This document shows, one piece after another, positions 35,978-42,233 of a DNA stretch of 57,730 nt. The notes beneath the pieces are model-generated. The model was given only the letters and a program-made list of their open reading frames with translations. It was not told the origin of the DNA and did no database searches. Origin of the DNA: SKLM01 sp964514285. GTDB taxonomy: Bacteria > Chloroflexota > Anaerolineae > B4-G1. The stretch lies in assembly GCA_964514285.1 (NCBI GenBank), contig CAZEQC010000016.1:1-57730 (forward strand). Direction: 5' to 3'. Position 1 is the stretch's first letter. Every line of letters starts with the position of its first letter. The position numbers and the translations under genes were made by a program.

Positions 35978-36313
35978 CTAGTATTTGCGGAACTCGCCCG
36001 ACATCTCCAGGTCAACCCGACTGGTCTTGGTTGTCCGGAAACCCAGTTTCTTCCACTGCGGATCTCGACGTTTCTCGGCGGGATGGACCAGTACAGGCAT
36101 CTCCCCCTCGCCCACCGGGTAGCCGGCCTCAGCTAGAGCAGCCTCCAGCTTCGCAACGTCGATCTGGCCGTCCTCGTAGGTCACTAGGACTTGCTTCCAG
36201 GCCGAACTAGCGTAGACATCTCGGACACCTTCTAAGTTGACAAGCGCATCACGGGCCCTGAGCACGTGATGATCGGCCCACAACGTGGGTACATCGAGGA
36301 CCACCTTTTCCAT
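35978..36313 (-). CDS. HMA-like small protein lacking the CxxC metal site
   Basis: 111 residues. Residues 1-70 fit the beta-alpha-beta-beta-alpha-beta heavy-metal-associated fold (LEGVRDVYASSAWKQVLVTYEDGQIDVAKLEAALAEAGYPV), but the usual MxCxxC loop reads TLWADHHVLR. The two histidines and the Asp could still bind a metal. A basic 40-residue tail follows (RRDPQWKKLGF). It is the first gene of the CODH/ACS run, starting with GGAGG ten bases before its ATG and lying 18 bp before cooS. A role in nickel handling or CODH assembly is an inference from position. Confidence 0.75.
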   Translation of the reverse strand: MEKVVLDVPTLWADHHVLRARDALVNLEGVRDVYASSAWKQVLVTYEDGQIDVAKLEAALAEAGYPVGEGEMPVLVHPAEKRRDPQWKKLGFRTTKTSRVDLEMSGEFRKY

Positions 36314-36334
36314 CGTCTCACAGCCTCCTTTGGG

Positions 36335-36360
36335 CGTTTGAACGTTTGAACCGTTTGACC
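36335..36360. repeat. Short tandem repeat GTTTGAAC upstream of the CODH operon
   Basis: CGTTTGAA, CGTTTGAA, CCGTTTGA: three near-copies with an 8-9 bp period, just upstream of the ribosome-binding site of the HMA-like gene. Related to the repeat at 25603-25630. Confidence 0.6.
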
Positions 36361-36496
36361 ATCATAGCAAGCCAATAGTGCTGCTTTCCACGGCCGTCGT
36401 CTATTTCTGGCAAGCCTGGCTCTTCAGATAAGCCAAGCGAACGAGTGTACAGCGAGCGTGGAAAGCCACCCTACCGCCGCTGTCTATCATAGTCCA

Positions 36497-36529
36497 GTGA
36501 ACCGGTAGTCAACATAACTACCGGTTCAC
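36497..36529. promoter_or_regulatory. 13-bp perfect inverted repeat (candidate operator or hairpin)
   Basis: Arms GTGAACCGGTAGT and ACTACCGGTTCAC around a 7-base loop. No T-run flanks it on either strand, so an operator for a dimeric regulator, or an mRNA end hairpin, are both possible. Confidence 0.6.
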
Positions 36530-36574
36530 CAGTGTCCAGCCACGTAACCATTCACCCTATCCTGACGAATGGCC

Positions 36575-36594
36575 CAGGTCGAGCGCTCGACCTG
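36575..36594. promoter_or_regulatory. Perfect 20-bp palindrome downstream of fhs
   Basis: CAGGTCGAGCGCTCGACCTG is its own reverse complement. It lies 100 bp after the fhs stop and 262 bp before the HMA-like start. Candidate regulator site; a loop-less palindrome makes a poor terminator. Confidence 0.6.
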
Positions 36595-36694
36595 AGCTGA
36601 GAGATCCGCCCTCGACATCGCGGCTGCAAATCCAGCCAGAGCGCGGGAGCTACAAGGTGAATGGTCAGCAAATCCTATCTCCTAGCCTCAGCGT

Positions 36695-38596
36695 CTACGA
36701 GAGACCCTGGACCTCGCCGGTCTCGACGTCGATGTCGATCTCGGTGAAGGCCGGACGGGTGGGCAGACCAGGCATGGTGCTAATCGGACCGCAGATGGGG
36801 AAGATGAAGCCGGCACCGACGCTGGCGCGGACCTCCCGGATGGGCAATGTGAAGCCCTTGGGCACACCCTTAAGCTTCGGGTTGTGTGAGAACGAGAGGT
36901 GGGTCTTGGCCATACAGAGCGGCAGGTGGCTGAGTCCCATCTCAGTGAACTGCTTGATCTTAGCCTCGGCGTCCTCGGAGTAAGCGACATCGTCGGCCCG
37001 GTAGATCTCCTTGGCGACGGTCTCGATCTTCTCCTTGATGGACATGTCGTCCTCATAGAGGAAGTGGAAGTTGTTCTCCTCTTCCTCGATGGCGCTGACG
37101 ACGGCCCGGGCCAGATCGGCACCGCCCTCGCCGCCCTTGAGCCAGACCTCGCTGACGACGGCGTCGTAAGCACCGGTCTCCTTGGCGCGCTCGCGAATCA
37201 GCTCCACCTCGGCATCGGTGTCGCTATTGAAGCGGTTGATAGCGACGACGACGGGGACGCCGAACTTGAGGGCGTTCTCGATGTGCTGCAGCAAGTTGGG
37301 CAGGCCCTTCTCAAGAAGCTCCAGGTTCTCCTCGGTGTAGGCCTTGTCCAGCGGCTTACCCGGGACGACCTTGGGGCCACCGCCGTGCATCTTGAGGGCG
37401 CGAACCGTAGCGACCAGGACGACACAGTTGGGCGTGAGCCCGCTGACGCGGCTCTTGAGGTTCATGAACTTTTCCATCCCGCAGTCGGCGCCAAAGCCGG
37501 ACTCGGTGACGACGTAGCCCTCAGGTCCGACCAGCTTGAGGGCGATCTTGTCGGCCATAATGGAGCTGTTGCCCTGCGCGATGTTGGCGAAGGGGCCGGT
37601 GTGCACGAAAGCGGGGCTGCCAGCCAAGGTCTGCATCATATTGGGCATGATGGCGTCCTTGAGGAGGACGGTCATCGCGCCAGCCACGTTCAGATCCTCG
37701 GCCGTGATGGGCCGGACAGGCCTGTCGACGTGGGTCTTGCCGCCGGTCTTGTTCGTGCCGACGATGATGCGGCCCATGCGCTCGCGCAAGTCGGCCAAGC
37801 CGCTGCACATACCGAGCGCGGCCATGATCTCGGAGGCGACGGTGATGTCGTACCCGGTCTCACGCGGAATGCCGTTGCTCTCGCCACCCAGGCCGACGAT
37901 GATGTTGCGCAACGCCTGGTCAGAGACATCCACGACGCGGTTGATCTGCACGGAGTTGGGGTCGATGTTGAGGCGGAACATCTTTTCCTTGTCCTCGTCG
38001 CTCAAATCAGAAGGCTTTTCTGATTCGATCCCCAACTTCTCCAGGCGCTTCCGCATCGAGTCGGTGTATTCGTCCTCCGGGCAGAGCATCTTGGCCAGGA
38101 AGTCGGTGCTCCACTTGGCCTCCTTCATGATGCGGTTCTCAATGGCGGCGGCGAGCAGGTTGTGCGCCGCGCCCACGGCATGAATGTCGCCCGTCAAGTG
38201 GAGGTTGAAGTCCTCCATCGGCACGACCTGGGCGTAGCCACCGCCGGCGGCGCCGCCCTTGATCCCGAACGTGGGGCCCTGGGAGGGTTGGCGGATGCAG
38301 GTGAAGACCTTCTCGCCGATGTAGTGGAGTCCCTGGCTGAGGCCGATGGTGGTCACGGTCTTGCCCTCGCCTAGAGGGGTGGGCGTGATGGCCGTGACGT
38401 CGATGTACTTGCCATTCTCGCGATCCGCGAATTTCTCGAGAACGTCCAGATGGACCTTGGCTTTCCACTTCCCGAAGCGATCGATATCGTCCTCGGACAG
38501 GCCAACGCTCTTGGCTACTTCGACGATCGGGTGCAATTCTGCTGCGTGAGCGATCTCGATGTCGCTCGGTACGGGATAGACTCTTTCGACAGGCAT
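36695..38596 (-). CDS. fhs: Formate-tetrahydrofolate ligase, long form
   Basis: 633 residues against about 556 in typical bacterial Fhs. The P-loop TPLGEGKTVTTIGL (about 73-86) and motifs PTFGIKGGAAGGGYAQVVPMEDFNLHLTGD-like, PFANIAQGNSS and GFGADCGMEKF are intact. It activates formate with ATP to formyl-THF, the entry of the methyl branch. Extra residues around 180-225, including RLEKLGIESEKPSDLSDEDKEK-type sequence, match the insertion of the synthetase domain in eukaryotic C1-THF synthase. It follows the DUF166 gene by about 100 bp; GGAGG precedes the ATG at 38596. Confidence 0.95.
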   Translation of the reverse strand: MPVERVYPVPSDIEIAHAAELHPIVEVAKSVGLSEDDIDRFGKWKAKVHLDVLEKFADRENGKYIDVTAITPTPLGEGKTVTTIGLSQGLHYIGEKVFTCIRQPSQGPTFGIKGGAAGGGYAQVVPMEDFNLHLTGDIHAVGAAHNLLAAAIENRIMKEAKWSTDFLAKMLCPEDEYTDSMRKRLEKLGIESEKPSDLSDEDKEKMFRLNIDPNSVQINRVVDVSDQALRNIIVGLGGESNGIPRETGYDITVASEIMAALGMCSGLADLRERMGRIIVGTNKTGGKTHVDRPVRPITAEDLNVAGAMTVLLKDAIMPNMMQTLAGSPAFVHTGPFANIAQGNSSIMADKIALKLVGPEGYVVTESGFGADCGMEKFMNLKSRVSGLTPNCVVLVATVRALKMHGGGPKVVPGKPLDKAYTEENLELLEKGLPNLLQHIENALKFGVPVVVAINRFNSDTDAEVELIRERAKETGAYDAVVSEVWLKGGEGGADLARAVVSAIEEEENNFHFLYEDDMSIKEKIETVAKEIYRADDVAYSEDAEAKIKQFTEMGLSHLPLCMAKTHLSFSHNPKLKGVPKGFTLPIREVRASVGAGFIFPICGPISTMPGLPTRPAFTEIDIDVETGEVQGLS

Positions 38597-38697
38597 GCTT
38601 CCTCCTTATGATGTTCCTGTGTTGAATGACCTCACGTGCGCAGCTAAGCCGCTTACGAACGTAAGTCCGAAAAGCTTAACCCGGACAGGCCGGGGTA

Positions 38698-39840
38698 CTA
38701 ACGAGAGTTGATTGTACAGCTGCCCGACACCGCCTGGGCCAGACCTGACTCAGGTTCCGGCGACGGACCCGAGCTAAGCGCGGCTCTAACCGCTTGACGC
38801 ATAAGCTCTCCTGCCACTTGAATCAGCGGTTCGCCTAGATTGGGATCCACGCGCATGGCGGCTGAACAAGGTGAGTGATGGTGGAGAAGGCCAGCCCGCT
38901 GCGCTGCCCCCTCCACGTGCTCGCCCACCAATTCGCGGGCCACAGCCCGAGCAGATCCGCAGGCCGTGTCCCGCTTCACATCAACGTCCATGATCCTGCC
39001 ACTCTCACACGTCATACAGAGCGCGGGCCGACCGAAATAGTGGGCAAACTCCGCTATCCGAGGGTCCTCATACGAGACTCGATGCTCACGGACATTGTAA
39101 GTGTCCTCGGTAAGAGAGCAAAAGGGCTTGGGAAAGACAGCCGTCACGTCCATCTTCGATAGTTGAGAGCGAAGCTGACGCGCCAGGCCATCGGGCAACC
39201 AAGCCGCATTGTCCACAGGCACGATGACCGAACGCGCCCCCGTTCGGTTAGCGACGCCCGGCACGAGCTGAGCCACGCTGGCCATCTGCGCGACAGATAG
39301 GACGAGATCTGCATCGGGAAGATCCAAGGGTAGAAACGTCAAAGGTGCATCCACGACTGGGGGGAGGTCCGAGGGAGCCCGCCAGGCCTCTATGATCCAA
39401 GCGGGGGGGGCAAAACGTCGAATGTGCCGCAGGATACGTTCCCCGTAGCGCCCCTGGTGCAGGACAAAGATCTCCAATCCGGAGGGTCGACGGCCTCGCC
39501 AGCTCAGCGGTTCGAGGACCTCCTCCAGCAGGTCGTCGACACGCCGGCTCTCCCTCATCTGTTGATAGTAGATGGAGATGCAATTGTCGTCCGGCGTCAG
39601 ACCTATGACCTTGGCATCGGAGGCAGACGCCAGGCTCTTGGTCACCAACTGGCTCTGCTCCTCACCATCGGACTCAATGATGACGACGTCCGGGCTGACT
39701 TCGGACAGACGCTCAAAGACGTCGGGCCCGATAACGGCGGCACCGACGACCTCAATACCTGATCGACCAGAGAGAAGACTTTCGACCCCTTGCGCGAAGA
39801 GGGGTTGGCTGGCGAGGATAAATACGCGTCGCTTAGGCAT
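38698..39840 (-). CDS. Pseudo-receiver domain fused to DUF166
   Basis: 380 residues. Residues 1-115 align with the receiver domain of the neighbouring response regulator (40091-40759): VFILASQPLFAQGVESLL against ILLVDDHLLFRKGLIRLL, and PDVVIIE against PDVVLMD. The acidic pair D10/D11 is A10/S11 and the phosphoacceptor D56 is E56, so it cannot be phosphorylated normally. Residues about 120-360 resemble DUF166, a family known mainly from methanogens: EIFVLHQGRYGERILRHI, LPDADLVLS, CMTCESGR, TACGSARAVARELVG and HHHSPCSAAM, with conserved cysteines that could bind a cofactor. DUF166 has no known function that I can state. It is read from its own promoter and precedes fhs. Confidence 0.72.
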   Translation of the reverse strand: MPKRRVFILASQPLFAQGVESLLSGRSGIEVVGAAVIGPDVFERLSEVSPDVVIIESDGEEQSQLVTKSLASASDAKVIGLTPDDNCISIYYQQMRESRRVDDLLEEVLEPLSWRGRRPSGLEIFVLHQGRYGERILRHIRRFAPPAWIIEAWRAPSDLPPVVDAPLTFLPLDLPDADLVLSVAQMASVAQLVPGVANRTGARSVIVPVDNAAWLPDGLARQLRSQLSKMDVTAVFPKPFCSLTEDTYNVREHRVSYEDPRIAEFAHYFGRPALCMTCESGRIMDVDVKRDTACGSARAVARELVGEHVEGAAQRAGLLHHHSPCSAAMRVDPNLGEPLIQVAGELMRQAVRAALSSGPSPEPESGLAQAVSGSCTINSR

Positions 39841-39901
39841 AACCCCTTAGCTAGCACGCTAGCCGTAAACTGACTCCCAGTCAGTGAACTTACCAGGCGC
39901 T

Positions 39902-39930
39902 ATTATACGTGTCTTCCATCGTTTCGTCTA
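39902..39930 (-). promoter_or_regulatory. Sigma-70-like promoter for the pseudo-receiver-DUF166 gene
   Basis: On the minus strand TAGACG (39930-39925), 17-bp spacer, TATAAT (39907-39902). The predicted leader of about 55 nt contains two small dyads (CTGACT-CCC-AGTCAG and GCTAGC-AC-GCTAGC) before the ATG at 39840. Confidence 0.6.
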
Positions 39931-39977
39931 TAGCCCACATGGGCCATCTATGGTACCATAATAGCCCATTTGGGCTA
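39931..39977. promoter_or_regulatory. Two spaced palindromic operators next to the -35 box
   Basis: TAGCCCACATGGGCCA (39931-39946) and TAGCCCATTTGGGCTA (39962-39977) share the core GCCCA-N2-TGGGC. Their centres are 31 bp apart, close to three helical turns. They abut the -35 box, a usual place for activator binding. A third dyad, GGGGCTC-CT-GAGCCCC, lies at 39983-39998. Confidence 0.65.
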
Positions 39978-40090
39978 GCCAGGGGCTCCTGAGCCCCCAT
40001 AGAGCCAACAGATCCTCCAGCATGACCAGGGGAAACGCTAGGACCTAGCGATGGAGATCCTGGCAAGGGCATGCAGCGTGACGCCGCCGA

Positions 40091-40759
40091 TCACTCAAGG
40101 GCCTCCGGAAGGCAGACGAGACCGTGCCCGACGGCGTAGGCCGCGGCCTCGGTGCGGTTCTTGACATCAAGCTTGGCGTAGATGCTCCGAAGATGATTCT
40201 TGACGGTATTGCGGGCGATGCCAAGCTCCTCGCCGATTTGCCGATTGGTGAACCCCTCGACGACCAAGGCCAGTACCTCACTTTCTCTCTCGGAAAGGAT
40301 GGCGACGGCCTTGGTTTCTGGCACCGGACGGCTGCGACGGGCCAGCTGATTGAGCAACTTGCCGGTCATCCCTCGCGAGAGAGGGGCCTCACCCTCCCCG
40401 ATGCGCCGTAACTGCTCGAAAAGCTCCTCAGGCTGAAGATCCTTGAGCAGGTAACCGTCGGCGCCACATTTGACCGCGGTGACGAGATCCTGTTCATCGT
40501 CAGAGACGGTGAGTATGACGACTTTCACCCCCGGCATCTGAGCCTTGATGCGACGGGTCGCCTCCAGGCCATCGCAGTCAGGCATACGGATATCCATCAA
40601 CACCACATCGGGCCGCAGGTGCCGGGCCTCCTCAATGGCCTCCAGGCCGTCCCGCGCCTCTCCTACCACGGTGAAGTCGGGCTGGACGTCAAGAAGCCGG
40701 ATCAGCCCCTTGCGGAAGAGCAGGTGATCGTCGACCAATAGAATTCGTAGCGGTTTCAT
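40091..40759 (-). CDS. NarL/LuxR-family response regulator (RR1)
   Basis: 222 residues. Receiver domain with D10-D11, phosphoacceptor D56 in VVLMDIRMP, T84 and K106 in GYLLKD all present. The C-terminal LuxR-type helix-turn-helix is LSERESEVLALVVEGFTNRQIGEELGIARNTVKNHLRSIYAKL. A likely partner is the soluble kinase at 42234-43847, and a likely target the palindromic sites at 39931-39977 just beyond its own stop (inference). The ATG at 40759 has a weak ribosome-binding site. The upstream region is broken by a tandem repeat and an assembly gap. Confidence 0.93.
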   Translation of the reverse strand: MKPLRILLVDDHLLFRKGLIRLLDVQPDFTVVGEARDGLEAIEEARHLRPDVVLMDIRMPDCDGLEATRRIKAQMPGVKVVILTVSDDEQDLVTAVKCGADGYLLKDLQPEELFEQLRRIGEGEAPLSRGMTGKLLNQLARRSRPVPETKAVAILSERESEVLALVVEGFTNRQIGEELGIARNTVKNHLRSIYAKLDVKNRTEAAAYAVGHGLVCLPEALE

Positions 40760-40797
40760 CTAACCGCGCGACCGTCGTCTTCTCTTCGTCTCTTCTT

Positions 40798-40950
40798 CCT
40801 GAACAGAGCGTGCCTGAACANNNNNNNNNNNNNNNNNNNNNNNNNNNNNNNNNNNNNNNNNNNNNNNNNNNNNNNNNNNNNNNNNNNNNNNNNNNNNNNN
40901 NNNNNNNNNNNNNNNNNNNNCCTGAACAGAGCGTGCCTGAACAAAGCGTG
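40798..40950. repeat. 15-bp tandem repeat array interrupted by the assembly gap
   Basis: The unit CCTGAACAGAGCGTG appears at 40798, again partly at 40813 up to the gap, then at 40921 and (one change) at 40936. The same phase on both sides shows that the gap fell inside an unresolved array; the true copy number is unknown. Confidence 0.85.
40821..40920. other. Assembly gap (100 N)
   Basis: Exactly 100 unknown bases, a conventional scaffold gap of unknown true size. Open frames that appear to cross it are artefacts. Confidence 0.99.
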
Positions 40951-40958
40951 GCAACGGT

Positions 40959-40987
40959 TGAGGCGAGGGTCACAGACCCTCGCCTCA
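40959..40987. terminator. 13-bp perfect hairpin upstream of RR1
   Basis: TGAGGCGAGGGTC, loop ACA, GACCCTCGCCTCA. It lies after folD (stop 41059) and between the promoter at 41016-41043 and RR1. There is no T-run, so it may be a factor-dependent terminator or an attenuator-like leader hairpin. The rest of the 299-bp region 40760-41058 holds the repeat array, the gap and that promoter. Confidence 0.5.
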
Positions 40988-41015
40988 GCTTGCACGACAC
41001 GAAAGGACCCCTTAT

Positions 41016-41043
41016 ATAATACCACGGCACCGTGCGTGGTCAA
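41016..41043 (-). promoter_or_regulatory. Sigma-70-like promoter with an internal dyad, upstream of RR1
   Basis: On the minus strand TTGACC (41043-41038), 16-bp spacer, TATTAT (41021-41016). The spacer lies within an inverted repeat ACCACG-N8-CGTGGT that a regulator could occupy. It would read through the hairpin and repeat array into RR1. Confidence 0.55.
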
Positions 41044-41058
41044 CCCGGCGCCCCCCCG

Positions 41059-42216
41059 TCACATCTCTCGCTTCTCCATCCGACGCCTGGCAGCGCGCAG
41101 CACGTTGCGCATGAGCATCACGTTGGTCATAGAACCTGTACCCCCAGGCACCGGGGTGATGGCCCCAGCGACTTCCTTGACCGCATCGAAGTCGACATCG
41201 CCCACCCACTTGCCGTCCTTCTTGTTGAAGCCGAAATCGATGACGACAGCGCCCGGCTTCACCATCTCGGCTTTGATTAGCTCGGGGACCCCAACGGCGA
41301 CACAGAGGATATCGGCCTCCCAGGTGACCTCACCGAGGGGATCGGTGTGGGAGTGACACATGCTGACGGTGGCATGGTGCTGCATCAGCAGGAACGTCAT
41401 AGGACGGCCGACGATGTTGGAACGCCCGACGACGACGGCCCGTGCACCATCGATCTCGATCCCGGCACGTTTGAGCATCTCCAAGCCACCCAGGGGGGTG
41501 GCGGGCACCAGGTAGTCCTCCTCGCCAGCTGACCGGCCGACCGGCGCGGCTTGGGCCAGGCGCCCCGCGTTGATGGGGTTGACGCCATCAGCATCCTTCT
41601 CCGGCGCAATGGCCGACTTAATGGCAATGTCGTCGATGCCCTTGGGCAAGGGCTCCTGGACCATGATGCCACTGATGTCGCTGTTGGCGTTGAGCATACA
41701 GACGATGTCGATAATCTCCTGCTGGCTGGCGGTGGCGGGCAGGGCGCGCAGGGTGAACCCCATACCAGCGTTCTCAAAGGAGCGTTTGATCATCTTGGCA
41801 TAGCTTACGGAGGCCGGGTCGTCGCCAGCGCGGACGACGGCGATGGTGGGCACGAGGCCATACCGCTCCTCGAAGGCGGCTACGTCGGCCACGATCTCTT
41901 CCCTCACCTCCTCGGCCATCGCCCGTCCGTCGAGGATCCTCGCGGAGGCAGTCGGTTCCTCGGTGGACATGGCAGGCTTCAGCAGGTCGACCCACTCCTG
42001 GGAATAGGCAGCGATCATCTCCTCGCTCCAGGCGTTCACAACACGCCGGTCGGACCGAATAGTGTCGATGAACGCCTCAACCCTCTCCGCCTCGCTGCCG
42101 TCAGTGCTGACGTAGGCGAGGGTCGCCTTGGTGAGCAGGGCATTGGCGGCCTGACGGCCGAGAGACTCAATGAGCCACGGTCGTATCTTAGAGTCAATGG
42201 TTGCTTCAATATCCAC
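41059..42216 (-). CDS. FolD-type methylene-THF dehydrogenase with extra N-terminal helical domain, lacking the catalytic lysine
   Basis: 385 residues, about 95 more than usual. Residues 1-82 form a helical region I do not recognise (IRPWLIESLGRQAANALL, AERVEAFIDTIRSDRRVVNAWSEEMIAAY). The FolD part starts at ARILDGRAMAEEV. In the active-site motif Y139-A-K-M-I143 the residue four after Tyr, normally the lysine essential for cyclohydrolase activity, is Ile; Lys lies at 141 and 144. VQEPLP, KDADGVNPIN and PVPGGTGSMT are kept. It probably works only as a dehydrogenase. The start is a GTG with GGAGG upstream. It follows the histidine kinase gene by 17 bp. Confidence 0.85.
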   Translation of the reverse strand: MDIEATIDSKIRPWLIESLGRQAANALLTKATLAYVSTDGSEAERVEAFIDTIRSDRRVVNAWSEEMIAAYSQEWVDLLKPAMSTEEPTASARILDGRAMAEEVREEIVADVAAFEERYGLVPTIAVVRAGDDPASVSYAKMIKRSFENAGMGFTLRALPATASQQEIIDIVCMLNANSDISGIMVQEPLPKGIDDIAIKSAIAPEKDADGVNPINAGRLAQAAPVGRSAGEEDYLVPATPLGGLEMLKRAGIEIDGARAVVVGRSNIVGRPMTFLLMQHHATVSMCHSHTDPLGEVTWEADILCVAVGVPELIKAEMVKPGAVVIDFGFNKKDGKWVGDVDFDAVKEVAGAITPVPGGTGSMTNVMLMRNVLRAARRRMEKREM

Positions 42217-42233
42217 TTTCCCCTCCCGTTGTG

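Larger units (their letters stand above)
36314..36694. other. Structured 381-bp intergenic region between fhs and the CODH operon
   Basis: No open frame is convincing. Apart from the short repeat it holds three dyad elements: long-range arms GCTTTCCACG (36383-36392) and its complement (36457-36466); a 13-bp inverted repeat (36497-36529); and a perfect 20-bp palindrome (36575-36594). It must hold the 3' end of the fhs transcript and may hold the promoter of the CODH/ACS operon. I found no clear -35/-10 pair in it. Confidence 0.6.

Noticed and set aside
40689..41043. Minus-strand frames encoding repeated HALFR-like residues through the N gap
   Set aside because: They are translations of the 15-bp tandem repeat across unknown bases and overlap a promoter and hairpin; not genes.
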